Of a stretch of DNA of 64,000 bases, positions 1 to 12,620 are shown one piece after another. Numbering within the stretch: the first letter of the stretch is position 1; the number at the start of each line of letters is the position of its first letter. The stretch comes from Straminergon stramineum. Taxonomy: Eukaryota > Streptophyta > Bryopsida > Hypnales > Calliergonaceae. Where the stretch lies: the NCBI GenBank assembly GCA_963920665.1, contig OY987269.1:11224501-11288500 (forward strand), read 5' to 3'. The translations under genes were made by a program, and so were the position numbers. The notes under the pieces were generated by a model that did no database searches, was not told the origin of the DNA, and saw only the letters and a list, made by a program, of their open reading frames with translations.

Positions 1-461
1 AATTTGAAGGGTCCACTCTCCTCCAAATGTGGAATCATCCCTAAAATGGTTGATTTGTGAACCTCCTCCCGTGATTGCAAAATACGAGGACTTGGTTCTC
101 CACTTCCACCTGAGATGATGAACGGTACTTGCACTATGTAAGCCAGCCTTGGGATATGTGCTTGAGATAAATACACCCTGAAGTAACAGACCAGTGCCCT
201 CTCCTAAGAAAAGCACTGAGAGCCGAGGAAGTGCTTATGAGACTCTTTCTGAATTTCTGAAGAAGGGAGGGTATCAATCACCTCAAAATCCTTCACCAAA
301 CACGTCCCAATAGTGCCGTCAAAGCTTAATTGCTATTTCATAAGACGGTCTTGAAACAAAAATAAATGAAAGCTCACCTATAGTGGTGTGCCATTTTCAA
401 CAATGATTGAAAGGCTGAGCATGCACTCCATTCAGTATAGAATGCACTAAAATGCTTCGCC
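1..461. other. 3' flank of the amino acid permease gene
   Basis: Sequence downstream of the permease stop codon. It should contain the 3' UTR and the polyadenylation site of that minus-strand gene. I see no other gene here; composition is similar to the introns of the neighbouring gene. Confidence 0.4.
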
Positions 462-3400
462 CTAGTTTTGCATACTGCCAAGTACCTTGTGTAAATGAGG
501 GTACTGCTTTTCCAAGTTCTCCGCACCAAAAATGGTGACATAACCCGTCACAAAGAATATAAGACAGCCGACGAATAAAAGTAGAACACCACTCCCAAGT
601 CTCACACCAGTTTTGATCCCTTCTCCGCGATCAGCTTCCTCTTGAGGTTGTAGAGCCTCGGAGTCAACGTGGTTTATTAAATCAACTCGACCGAGTTTGT
701 TTGTCAATAGAATGAAACCTGGTATGATGAAGATAACTAGGACTCCTCCAGTCGATCCAAGAATTGAGAATACCTTCACAAGTGGAGCAATACAAGTGAT
801 AAGTAAAGTGAAACACCAAATGATACCTACTCCCACGGTTTGGATGCCTACCTCCTTCAAAGTACAGTAGTCTTCTCATTCAGTTGAAGCAAAATATGAA
901 AATAAGCCAGAAGGATAAGGACCTTAAATGACAATTTGGATATAGCAACAGTGCAGGAATCTCACAGTTCCAAGATCGGAGGTCACTAAAGAAGTTGCCA
1001 AAGCACAGCTACAGATAAAGAGCGTTAGAGAAACGTGCAAGGTCTCTGAGAAACCCTCAGGAATTCGACCACGCAATACATATCTAACACCATCGTCCAA
1101 TATGGCCCTGCACGGATAGTGACACACAGGGAAACACACCATTGACACCTGCAGCAATATAAAAGAGTCGTCAAAAAGCCCTCCAACTAAATAATATGAA
1201 AAATCTGAGAAAATTCTTGTACCTGAAAGCTTAGCAGCATCAAAAGAATATAGAACTATTACAGGCGGAGAAAAGATAAATGTATTCTTTTCACATCTGC
1301 ACGAAATTCCAAAGAGTATTTTACTTGACTTGAAAATCAAATATGATATAAAAATATTATTGATCACAGTACGAGAGCATTTGCAAAGAAGTGGTTACAG
1401 AAAGCCCAGTTGACTTTCCAATACCTCTAACGCCATTTAGGTTGAATATGAATACATTAAGGTAGAATACATTGAAGGATTTTTCATATTGTAAATATGG
1501 TGATTATTGTGCACAATGAATATCGAGAGGAAGGGTAATAGGAAGTATACCACAGCCATTCCAATACGTGCAATGTTAAGAAAGTGGTTGCTGTGGCCAA
1601 AACTGATGAGGACATCGCTTGCTACATCAGGGAATAACAAGTAACCAAATTCACCCACCTGCAAAACTTTGAGATTTGTCAGGACAGACATGTCCATCTT
1701 CTTTGCATCTCGTAGAGACGGTTGAAAACATGCAATAAAAAGCATCCATAAAACGTATCTGAGAGAAGAGACCTCAGGATGCAAACGATATGATATATCA
1801 TAGCACTAGCACTAGTCCTGCACATAAATTACTACCAATCACAGTCGGACAAGATTCAGCTCAGAATTTTACGCTTGTACAGAGTCTTGCAGGAGCCAGC
1901 TAAAATAGCAGTGATCATGACGAATGTGCATCTGGAGGAAACAGTGGACTGTATCTTACCAAGCAGTAGCTAATGAGGCATATTGTCATAGAGATTATGA
2001 CAATTTCGTCCATTCGTTTGACTCTCCTAGATTTCTTTCGATATAGCTGCTCTTCTCTACTTGTGTCCTCGTCATTCAAAAGGGGCTCTTTCAGAAGTTT
2101 ATAAAAGAAAGGGTTCGGATTGTCGGCAAGCTCTGCAAAGATTGGCATAACCTGACACACGCACGCCTCTGATATTTGTCAGCCATATTTCAGAATGCTT
2201 CCACAGATGGTTTGTCTAATAAAATTAACTCTTACAAACTAGAACAAATTAACAAAGAACTATACAAGCTGGGGATTATCAACTGCAAAGGCTCATGAAA
2301 TGATTAGTCATCTAGCTTCTTAACAGACAGGGAGTTTCAGAATTTCCAGGGAGCGATGTGATAACTAAAATTGATAATTCCGTCCTTCCAAAAATGTAGG
2401 TTTCTGAACTATAAAGTACGGAGTAGAGAATGCAATTTTGAAATTTGAAGCAATTCTAGTCTCTACCAAAGTGAACAGGATCCTGAGGCCTCATGGTACT
2501 CGGAGGCACGTATAGAGGACATGATGCTGCATCCCGGCAGAATGTTCAGTTCAAAACCCGAGAAAGAAACAGTTTAAAGTTGAAGATTTCTAAGACCGCT
2601 GCTACATTTCATACCTGAATGTGGCAGTGAAATGCGAAGACCAACACGTCTAGAGCAATGAACGTATGGTACCCCAGTGAAAAATAATTTACCTGTCGAC
2701 ATTCCAAAAAAAATCACCAATATAGTCTTCACGAATAAGCATAAAATTTAAGCTAGAAAGAGAAAGTGAACATAAAAGCAACAGATTGAACTGGAGATCC
2801 TCTGCTGTCTTTCTCATGATATATAGGTTAAGGAACTTGACTACATCATCAAGGTCTGCACTATTCTGACCTAATGATCAACTTTTCGTAACGAAGAGAT
2901 CTTACGTGTTCTGGAAAGCCTTCGCTAATAAGATGACTAATGCTTAGCGCTACCACAGTAACTGTTAAATATGAAAGCACAACTACCTGTACGATTGTGA
3001 AGTATTAGCAACCACAACATAAAGATGCTCAGGAATGTCCGATGGTACTGCAGATGATATTCTAACAGACATGAAGATTACACAAAGCACCGCTAAACGT
3101 CAAAACACTGAAAGTACGTCAGACTGCCTTGAGTTCGGAGAGATTTACCGATATCGTGCTGGTCCATCTTAAATCTCGGATGTTTCTTTTCAGAGATAGT
3201 GGTAAAACCACCACCATGGCAAAGAACACTATCACCACTCTGTCAATTCCCGCATAACACCAACCAAAAATCAAAATTCTGTGCGTAAAGACCCATCCAG
3301 AGAGATGATACGGATATACGAAACATTCATTAGCTGGTACGACAAAGGTGACAGGATAAAATTGAAAAGCAATTGCCATAAACAATGATGAAAAAATGGC

Positions 3401-5190
3401 AGCTTGACAAGACCATAATGATATATTTAGCGGCAGAACTCAATCTTTGTATATCTCAAAGATTACGCAAAGCATCTGGCCTCTAAGCTTCTCAGTACCA
3501 CTGGAGAGAATCCCAATATCTCAAGAATGACATTAATGTCAACTAGGCTTTTTCTAGGCATGATCTTGCAACGAGAGCTGATTACCTGCGGTTGGCAAAG
3601 AAACTATTTTCCCCAAACCAACTAGAGAAAACTGGTTGAAAAACATCTCCTACAATCAAAACAATTATGCACTTCTGAATCAAAAAGCATTTATGATATC
3701 AGAAACAAAGAAATAGGTCAAATAAGAAACTTGTTTCACCGCAGTCCACGGCATTTCTTAGTATCAATGACATGACAAGGAGCCAACGGTCCCAGTAGTT
3801 TCTACATACCACATCGAGTAGAAAATTCTGTTTTTACAATTCTCTGTCCGAATGGTCAAATTGCAGCATCGAGGTTCTGAGCAATAATCTCCACAATACA
3901 ACATGGCCATCGAATATATTACAATGCTGAATTAGCTCACACTTCTGAATTTTGACAAGCTTTCGGTTGTCTCAGGTGTGTCATTCCAGGAATGAGACTG
4001 GGAAGATTCAGTTCGAAATCAGCGGGAGGCCTTTTCTGAAGCTTTTGCTTTTCAGAGTTGCAATAATATCACAAATCTTTCAAAGTAAACACCAGGCCAG
4101 GCTCAATCAAATAGCTCCTATAAGCACCTCGCATGACATTTTTAACCGATAACGAGAGAAGTAGTGCAAAAGGTAAACCTGTGATGATAAAATATGAAAT
4201 CATCGAGCCAACCATAAACGCTAGAATTGTTACGGAAGTAACTATTGCCATACTGGATCCAAAAGTTGCCACCACTAGCTCCTGAGAAGGTCATCCACCA
4301 CAATGACTTCCATAGTCAACCAGTGTAAGACAATTGCATTCACAGCAGTTGCTTCATGATCAACCCAACCACAGCCCTCTTGATGTCCGCAAGAATCAGA
4401 TAGTGTCTGGTGAAGTCAGAACGTGAGAAAAATTACTCCCCTAAACACGAGTAACCATAGAGAGTTTCATTGCTATTTATTGGTGAGGTATAGGTCTTCA
4501 GAGAGAAATTTGTGATTCACTAATCGAAAATCATTTAGATATGGCTCGATAAAACAATACCAATTACATATACCGCTCCAACAGTCCAGCATACAGCAGG
4601 AAATCAATACCTGATAGGACTTGGTTTTGAACTTCTCTGCGGTCCGAATCAGCAACAACAGAACAGAAACTTCAATGGACCATATTGCAACAGTAAAGAA
4701 AAGTCCTCCAATCACTCCAGTTTGTCTGCAGGGGAAATCAGCAACATCAGCGAAATCCCGAACGTTGCATTGTTAGACTCGACTACCAGAAACTAACATT
4801 ATAAATTCCTAGAATACAAGCCTTCCTTAGAACTATCTTGCATCAGAATGGACATTACTATCTCCAGCATATCAAATATCCAGCATGGAAGTCAACTGCA
4901 TCTTGTGCTAATTAGATCCTCTATCTCTTGAAAATACAGACGCGACGTCCTTCCTCGCGATAGCATAATAAAGTTCCCTTACGGAGAACAGGAAGCAGCT
5001 CAGAGCAAGCGCACTCTGAATCGCTTTATTATAGGTCTTTCAGGCCAAAGGGCAAAATAAAGATTCAGGGGACAAACCTGAATGCAAAAGGGAAAGAGAG
5101 AACGCCAGAGCCGATGGCAGCATTGCACATGTTGAAAACCGACACCCAAGGCGAGTAATTCTGGCCACCAAATCTCCCTGGAGTCTCCAT
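462..5190 (-). CDS. Amino acid permease, SLC38/AVT6-like (12 exons)
   Basis: Membrane transporter of the amino acid/auxin permease family, probably vacuolar or plasma-membrane H+-coupled export of neutral amino acids (family knowledge). Exons, 5' to 3' on the minus strand: 5190-5078, 4725-4611, 4281-4179, 3649-3586, 3239-3149, 2986-2906, 2865-2845, 2692-2615, 2151-1960, 1658-1515, 1148-966, 773-462. All junctions keep phase, giving 1497 nt and 498 aa, the usual family length. The start follows GAGTCTCCAT on the plus strand and gives MET PGRFGGQNYSPW. TM1 carries the family signature NMCNAAIGSGVLSFPFAF. Exon 2 has GVIGGLFFTVAIW, exon 8 VLVFAFHCHIQ, exon 10 VGEFGYLLFP and exon 12 GSTGGVLVIFIIPGF. 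A charged loop rich in K/R/E (exon 9) is cytosolic-looking. Weak points: exon 7 is only 21 nt and its donor is one of several choices; exon 10 uses a weak GTGCAC donor. The gene appears intact. Confidence 0.9.
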
Positions 5191-5234
5191 CGTCTAATCT
5201 TCTGGCGATAATGCTAGAGAAAACCTTCAAAAGA

Positions 5235-6300
5235 GCTCAAAACGAATTGCTCAGCTGTACGTGAATTCCAATCTTGAGCAGCCTCCGTCGACTCCTGGCC
5301 GAGGAACAGCTGTTAATTAATAGCGTCAGTGTAAAACCATCGAATTCTCAGCAAAAAGCAAAAGGGAACACAAAAAAAACTTCCGTTCCCTATCAATCCC
5401 GTTGAAATTGCTATACTATAACAAAAAGCGAAAAGAAGCACAAACACTCCACCGACTCTCATCAATGTTGTTGAAATGGCCGTAGAAAACAAAAAACGTG
5501 AACCAATCCGAGACCGAAACCTCGAAACCGATCGAAGCAACTCTACTGAACTGTACAGCAGCCAACAACTAAACTAAAGTCGCAATGTCTTGCAGTGAAC
5601 CAACTGTGACAAGCGCCTACGTTCAGTGAAACAATCCTCTAGTAAAAAATTCTTCCACAAGAAAACCGGAATTACTATTCCTGAAATTTCAACCAGTTCA
5701 GAATGCAAAATGTAGATGCAAAGATATATACAATACCGGTAATGTCCGACTGAAGAACTCTCCACCGCAAACGAACTCCACTCTTGAGCTGCCGCCGCCG
5801 CTCCCTAGCCACTGAAAAGCTTCTACTTGAAGCCGTCAGTGTACACCCGTTGTAGTCTCCACAAACCGTACCAATGAAGCACAAATATTCCTCCGATACT
5901 AATCAATCCTGTTGATACAATAACTGCATAGAAGAGCCTAAGCTATACGTTACTGGCATCTCCACTGCACAGCAGCCGACACCTAAATTCGAGTCGTGAA
6001 GCCTCGCACCAAACTCCTAATCCAACTGTAACGTTTTTACACATACAATTCATCCTCTACTACAAAATTCTTACCAAAGATCACCTGACTTAATTACAAT
6101 CCCTGCACTTAATTTCAATCAGTTCGGGATATATACAAAGTGCGGATACAGAATGTGGCTACAACGTTACACATGCGGTCATGTCCATCTAAAAAAAATC
6201 TCCAGCAATATATCCTCTACCAAAAAAACTCTCAGAATAATGAGAACTTAATTAGAATACCTGAGATTCGTGATAGAAAGTCTGGATCCAGATCGAGTGT
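5235..6300. repeat. Decayed tandem duplications upstream of the permease
   Basis: Several segments recur with strong divergence. A ~68-bp unit repeats directly at 5366-5433 and 5434-5500 (both with a CACAAA..C..CCG...ATCAAT..GTTGAAAT pattern). The block beginning TTGAGCAGCC at 5274 recurs at 5783, followed in both by GTCAGTGTA (5323 and 5837). A block starting CCTCTA.TA.AAAATTCTT recurs at 5635, 6053 and, more weakly, 6210. The region lies between the likely promoter and the ATG of the minus-strand permease, so it is leader, 5' intron or promoter sequence. No coding potential is convincing. Confidence 0.6.
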
Positions 6301-6399
6301 GGCTGCACCAGTTGCGCTCCCGGTCACGTACGGCAGTTTGTTAGTTACATTAAAGAACTCTCCACGAATCGGCTTTCTAGTTATGAATGTTTGTAAGAA

Positions 6400-6793
6400 T
6401 TAGTAGTGTCGCGGTTGCCGTTTCGCGATCAGCAGCAAGAACGTTCCGAACGGAAAGGCCGGAAGCTGGAAGATGAGACAAAGACGAAAAGAGAGAGAGG
6501 ATCAATGGCCAGGCCAGGCAGGCGGCAAGCTGGGGTCGAGAGACGGACCTCTGGAGGCGGCCAAGCGGGGTTTCGTTGTTGGCGTCACAAAAAGCCCCGA
6601 ATGGGGTGACGAGGATCTTGATTTGTGCGTGTGAAAGCGGTTAAGATGCAGATCCCCCATCTTGCCACGTCAGATAGGATGATCTGGCAGTCACATCGCC
6701 AGCACATGCATGCCAAAGAGGCGTTGATGTTTATTGGTTCTGGACTGACGTGGAGGAGGCTTGGCATCCACTAAAGCTACTGTACTGTACAGT
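6400..6793 (-). promoter_or_regulatory. Probable promoter/5' region of the permease
   Basis: A locally GC-richer stretch (6406-6610), with a purine-rich tract around 6470-6510, lies about 1.2 kb upstream of the permease ATG and just before the AT-rich desert. That is where the transcription start would be expected. A short palindrome, CTGTACTGTACAG, sits at about 6780-6792. No TATA box can be assigned with confidence. Confidence 0.3.
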
Positions 6794-7419
6794 GGGATAC
6801 AATAATCTTACAACCAGCCTATTTGAGCCATTCAATTTTTTTGGTCCAACGTGGAGTATATGTGGCATATTTTGGTAAGCATAATTATCATTGCATCCTT
6901 ACACAATCCCAATCAAGCATACCAATTTTCAGTTTCAAAAAACTAAAACTCCATTTTCGGTAAATTTTTTAAGTCAATTTTCATGGTTTTACATGATATT
7001 TTATTGAAAACAATTGGTGATGAATTTTTTTAATTCGATTGCAGAGGCCCCTTAATATTACAAACCTCCCATATCTTGTAACTTTAAATTACAAAGAACT
7101 CTTAAAACAAACAAATGTATACTTATTGATAAGAATGTTTTTACAAAGAACTCAAACCACCCGACCATAGAGAGAGATCAATCTCTGAAAGAGAGCCTCC
7201 TCACACCCGAGCTCCTTCTTATATATACTAGAGACTATCAATAAAGACTATTAGTCTTTAAAATAGACTAAGACTTCTTTTCTATCTTTGGACTTCTTTT
7301 CTATTTTTAGCTTTCTATTCTTGGTTCTATCTAGAACCATCCATTAAAGCAAAAGTCTTAGTTGTACTTCTTTAAATCATATCTTATCCAATTTGTTTCT
7401 TATCCACATCTTAATCTTC

Positions 7420-7640
7420 TACTTGGAGTTATCTAACTCCAAGTTCCATTACGTTTGTCGTCTTTTGGGAATTGTTTAAATCCAGTGCACCGGTTATCCA
7501 AGTGGAGTTGTCTAACTCCACTATATAAATCCATCACTTGGAGATATTTATCTCCAAGCACTCCACTGCCCTTGTCATCCAACTAGAGTTGTCTAACTCC
7601 AATACATAAATTCACCATTTGGAGAAATCTATCTCCAAAC
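7420..7640. repeat. Short palindromic repeats (TGGAG..CTCCA)
   Basis: Four to five near-palindromes of the form CTTGGAGTTATCTAACTCCA follow each other about every 60-80 bp, at roughly 7424, 7500, 7538, 7583 and 7620, with variable spacers. They could form small hairpins. A further ~65-bp segment (ATTAATGCATTTATCCATC) is duplicated just downstream (about 7690 and 7760). It may be part of a degraded retroelement. Confidence 0.5.
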
Positions 7641-7804
7641 AATCTCTGCTTGTCCACTAGTGTACATTTCATTATGGATTAGTTTATTCATTAATGCATT
7701 TATCCATCAAAGGCCTTGACATGAAGGTCATGACACAATCATCAAAATTTATCTCATCTATTAATGCATTCATCCATCAAAGGGTTGTGACAAGGGTCAT
7801 AACA

Positions 7805-8074
7805 CTTAAGTAATAAAAATATAACCAAGAATGAATTCAATGTAAAACATCTTATTACCAAACTTTTTAGAAATGAATATCTCTAAATTTTAACTAAATT
7901 TGTTTAATTGATCCTTGCATTGTGGTTGATTTTTTACATTTGAGTATGATGGTAAAATTGCTTTGCCAAAGTTTAGTTAAAATATAGAGATATCCATTTC
8001 TGAAAAGTTTGGTCAAAGAATGTATTGATGTTTTACATTGAATTCATCCTTGGTTATATTTTTGTTATTTAAAG
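7805..8074. mobile_element. Foldback/MITE nested in the 6.8-8.4 kb element
   Basis: The segment starting CTTAAGTAATAAAAATATAA (7805) is mirrored by an inverted partner ending at about 8074 (TTATATTTTTGTTATTTAAAG). The arms match over about 90 bp around a short unpaired centre. No target duplication is assigned and there is no coding capacity. Confidence 0.6.
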
Positions 8075-8574
8075 GGGGGTGCTTTTTAATATGAAAGATG
8101 TGCATATGGATGTTTCCTATATATCTATGCAAGCAAATTGAAAAAATTCATCATCCATTGTTTTTAATAAAATATTATGTAAAATCCAAAAAATTGATTT
8201 AAAAAATTCCCCCAAAATGGAGTTTTGGTATTTTGAAATTGAAAATTAGTATGCTTGATTTGGATTGTGTAAGAATTGAGTGTTAATTATATAAGATAAA
8301 ATATACCAATTTTATTCCATATTATGCAAAATTCTTTGAATGGCACAGAAAAATGGTTTGCAAGATTATTGTATCCCTTTGTACATAAGCTTATGTGTGG
8401 GGAAGTTTGAATATGATCTATAATACAACCTTTAGGGTGGGCTAATATGTAAAGTCTGGTGGGTTAGAAAAAATACTTATAGACTTGGGAACAATTCTAT
8501 TGATCATTGGTGAGTATGGAAGTAGGAGAATGAGTTCCACCAATATCAATGTGGAAATTCCACATTGTAGACAT

Positions 8575-8740
8575 GAGAAGAAAACCTTATTGCTCTCAAT
8601 GAAATCTACATGACATTTCTATTATCTAAAATGTAAAAACATTAATTTCAACATATATTTTGCATTGAAACTGATTTTTTTACATTACAAAAAACAAAAA
8701 CTTCATGTAGATTTCATTGAGAGCAACAAGGTTTTCTTCT
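8575..8740. mobile_element. Short foldback element, ~165 bp
   Basis: AGAAGAAAACCTTATTGCTC at the left is matched by the inverted sequence GAGCAACAAGGTTTTCTTCT at the right. The arms pair for about 38 bp (ending in ATCTACATGA / TTCATGTAGAT). The centre is AT-rich. This is a non-autonomous TIR element or foldback repeat. Confidence 0.6.
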
Positions 8741-11700
8741 GGTGAGAAGAAATTAAAAGTGCTATCTATACAAGTAGAACCTCTCTCAATACACCCTCTC
8801 TTAGTGCATAGTCCTCGCACCATGCACTAATAGAGATTCTACATATATTTTGATATAGGTGAACACACACACCCATCTATAAATGTAAAGAGGCCCATTG
8901 AACATGATCGTTGAAGGGTAACAAATAGGTTACTATGGTTTAGGTTACCAAGTGGAAATTTGTAAGTGTTACTTGGAGGCTTAACCCTTTGAAGACCAAG
9001 GGTAGTCCAAATTTCCAAAATTGTGAAAATGTATTGTAAAATGCAACCTAGAGGAAGAATTTAACCCCTAAGTGGCCCATAGGACCAAAAGTGTCTCCAA
9101 ATAGTCTAGAAGTCCAACTCAAAGTGCCATAACTTTTGCAACCAATACCTGAATTTGATAGAACTTGTTGAAAAATCTGCACTCTCTCTTGTAGTTAGTG
9201 TGCATGGTAAAATTTTCAGACCAATCCAACATGTATTTTTTTTTGAAGCCATTCAAAGTTCATGGGTTCCATTTGAGTTCAACAAACTACAATTTGAATA
9301 TTTGATCGTTGCAACTCCAAAGGCTTGTATCTCCTTCATCCAATGTTCGTATTTAGTAAATTAAAGAAAAATTGGATTATATTCTTTATGAACTCTAGTT
9401 GTTGTGGTAAAATTTTCATATTAATCCAAGTTGTTCTGAATGTTTAGGAGAAACTTGAAGTTCAAAATTTGGACATTTTTTTATTATAGTGAATTTTAGC
9501 AAATTGTTTCTTCTTTATAGAGTGTCCATTTCCAATTTTATAAAATTGAAAAAGTTGTGTATACTAGTTTAGTTTGTATGGTTAAATTTTCATATCAATC
9601 AAGGAAGTTATGAGTGACTAAGAAGCATTTTAGTAGAAGGAGGTTTAGCATTAGATGTATTTTTTGCAACTTTTTTGGCTGTTTTTTGACATTTCAAAGT
9701 CATTTTGTTGACACAAGGAGTCATTTGAATGATGTTTTCTTTCACCAATGTGTTTGTGTGTTATTTTTTAAGCAATATTGTGAGAACCAACATCATTTGC
9801 ATGTTTGTCGAATTGTGAATATTTTGAGTTCTATAAATGTCAACTTCCTTCAATTCATATATACAACAAGTTGAAATAATGTATAACAAAATTCCAAGGC
9901 AAAAAAAAAATTTGGATTTCTTAGAAAAAATTGATAAAATATAAAGTGATTTCAAATTATAGCACACGAAACCAAGTTTTAGACATGGCTAAATTTGAAA
10001 ACAATTTTCTTTCAAATCACAAGTAATTTTTTCTTCAAACTTCCACAGTATTGTATTATATATCATATACTAAAACTTTTGTGTATCATTTTTTAGATTT
10101 ATGTCGAAAACTTGTTCACTATTTTGTCACCTGCTATTTCGTTACTTTGTTTTTCATTAGATTATTATTCATCCAACTTAGTCTACCTATATATATTTCC
10201 TTGCAGGAACCATTATGAAGTATCAAGTCTTCTTATCTTTGGATTAATGTAACCAAACTCTGCTTGAATATTCTTTACTACTCAATCTATTTGAGTCTTG
10301 TTTACAACATGGTATCAAAGCGTGTTTAGCTATAGATGATCTTTTGACACGAGTTCATAGGAAACAATTGTGAAATTGAAGTATACAATCTCTACTAGTG
10401 ATAGTATTCTTCTAGCAATTATGAGGGAAAAAGAAGAACAAAGAGATGGCGGAAAGTAAAAACATGTCTGCTAGAGAGACAAACAAGCTTACCAGAATGG
10501 CGAACTACTACGTCTAGAGCTTGAAGATGAGAGCAATATTACAAAGAGAGAATTGGTGGGAGATTACAGCTCTAGACTAGATTTCATCTTGAGGTTTTTC
10601 CAATGCAACTAGGTACTAGGACACTCACTTTGGCTCAACTCAAATCCCTGAGAGCAACTGCCATTTTGGCCATGATATTGTCCGTAAATGATGACCTTGT
10701 TGACATGATAGCAACCCACAGCGATCTAGCACTAGCTTGGGAGCCTTAAAAACTACATACCAATCCAGCGAACAATCTCAAATATTGACGTTAACAAGTC
10801 AACTATGGTCCATTAGACTTTTGAAGGGAGGATTAGTAGAACAATACCTCAAAAAGGTAAAAGAGCTATGAAATAGATTATTGAGCATAGGGGAGACTAT
10901 ATTGGACAAAATGATGGGTTGAATGGGTTGCCCAAAAGTTATGAGAGTATGATTCAAACATTGATGCACCTAAATGTTGACATGACATTTGAGCAAGTAT
11001 CATTTAGCTTACTTAGAGAGTCCCACCGTAGGGACCATTGTGCATTGCAAATCGGAGAAGAGGAGGCACTTGTAGCAACTTTTTAGCAACAAGTATTCAT
11101 GCGAGGCAATCCATTCTATCGTGGCAAATCAAGGGGATGATTCAGCTACCCACATGGCCCTTATCCAATTTTCTCGGGATGGATGAATTAGCTAAGACTA
11201 CAATTGTCACTTGTTTGTTACAACTACGGGAAGCTCAACCATCATTTTGCACGTGATTGTAGATCTAGCACTACCTATCCTCATATTCAAGGTCCCATTT
11301 CCACAAACTCTGTTGAAATCTTTGATGCAACTCTATCAAAACAATACGACTATCATGACTATTATCCTCAATATATCAACAGTGGTACATCAGGACACAT
11401 AGCATCACTTCGGCAAAACCTAGAGAGTGCAAGAACTAGCTCATCTAGTGTTCAAATATAAGAAGTCAAATCTGGAGGTGGTGAATCTCATGCTATAAAA
11501 GGGATTGGCACCTCTACTATTAAAACAAGCGTTCGAGAAATAAAGCTGATAGATGTGAAGTTTGTACCGAGTACAACTATGAATCTGATTTTATTTGGCT
11601 CCATCGCTGATGATGGGAACATCATTATGTTTTCCAATATGCATTGTTGGATCCGTGACAAATCCAATCTTAATGTTATTGTAGTTGGTCATCGAAACTT

Positions 11701-12051
11701 CATCAACATATTATATTCATTTGGAACGCAACTCAACAATAGTTTGCAAGCAAATATGGTCACTTCAATAGTTCAATTGATCCCACGATGCTGTGGTATA
11801 GAAGGTAATCAAGGTATGGACACCTTAGCTTTTATGGTCTTTACAATTTAGCTCACAATGAACAAGTCACTCAACTGCCATTGCTTCCACTGAAAACTCA
11901 TGTCTACAATCATTGCCTAGCTGGGAGACAACAATGCAAGTCATTTCCTCACATATCCAAAATTCAAGCATCAAAACCAGTAGAGAAAATTTACAATGAT
12001 CTCATCGACCCTATGTCAGCTCCATCTCTGGTAGAATCTTGTTATATCCTA

Positions 12052-12620
12052 CTCCCTCTGTCTCCAAATGATCTTCCTGTTGGCATTAAGTTTTTGTCCC
12101 AAAATGATCTTCCTATTGCACTTTATAACTTGAGAATTGGTCAACTTCAACTTTTGATTGTTACTTGGGACTAACTAAACAACTCCAAGCAATAGTTTCC
12201 CTTCCCTCTATGCAATCATCAATCAAAATACAAATTAAATGACTAAAGATGTTAATCAACACTCTTTGTCCTTATTTTTTGCATCTCTTTAAGTGTTTCC
12301 TGATTGAAGGAGATGAAGCTTTGGGAGATGGTATAGAGGTCCACACATGGGCTTGGGCACATACTAAGTGCCTACAAAACAATGACCTCACACTCTACAA
12401 TTATATGCCCAGTGGTGCTCCTTGAAAATGCCCCCAAAATTCCACTTTTCAAAACTCCAAAACTCCACTTTGACAAGGGTTCCAAAACTCATAATTTCTA
12501 GGACACTAGGAGTGTACCAAACCCTATTTGCCATGCCAAATAATTTTGAAAAAAATATTGTTTTTTACCTTAATCAAGAATACTTTGTCCAACATGAAGA
12601 TCATTTGGGGACATAGGGAG
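12052..12620. mobile_element. Stowaway-like MITE inside the copia integrase
   Basis: The ends are CTCCCTCTGTCTCCAAATGA and its inverted partner TCATTTGGGGACATAGGGAG, flanked on both sides by TA (12050-12051 and 12621-12622). CTCCCTC..TC...AAAT ends with a TA target are the hallmark of Stowaway (Tc1/mariner-derived) MITEs. At 569 bp it is long for the group. The integrase reading resumes directly after the right TA, so it inserted into an existing copia copy. Confidence 0.85.

Larger units (their letters stand above)
6794..8377. mobile_element. Long-TIR DNA element, ~1.6 kb
   Basis: The left end GGGATACAATAATCTT (6794) is matched in reverse complement by the right end AAGATTATTGTATCCC ending at 8377. 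The inverted similarity continues inward for roughly 250 bp on each side, for example AAAACTCCATTTTCGG near 6945 against the inverted partner near 8217. Long TIRs are typical of Mutator-like or foldback elements. I could not find a clear target duplication. No transposase is visible; the interior is filled by other repeats (7.4-8.07 kb). The right part of the left arm (7040-7062) also resembles an end of the small MITE nested at 26.4 kb. Confidence 0.65.

Noticed and set aside
3000..3095. Open 33-codon segment on the minus strand in permease intron 5 (reads VLCVIFMSVRISS)
   Set aside because: It looks membrane-like, but no acceptor gives the phase needed after exon 5, while the segment at 2986-2906 fits both phase and family pattern. 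It may be a chance frame or an old duplicated exon.
7420..7640. CRISPR-like regularly spaced palindromes
   Set aside because: Units are imperfect, spacing varies, and the context is a plant nuclear repeat region without cas genes.
9614..9967. Overlapping 86- and 68-codon frames on opposite strands
   Set aside because: AT-rich, no motif, inside a non-coding TTAA-family element.
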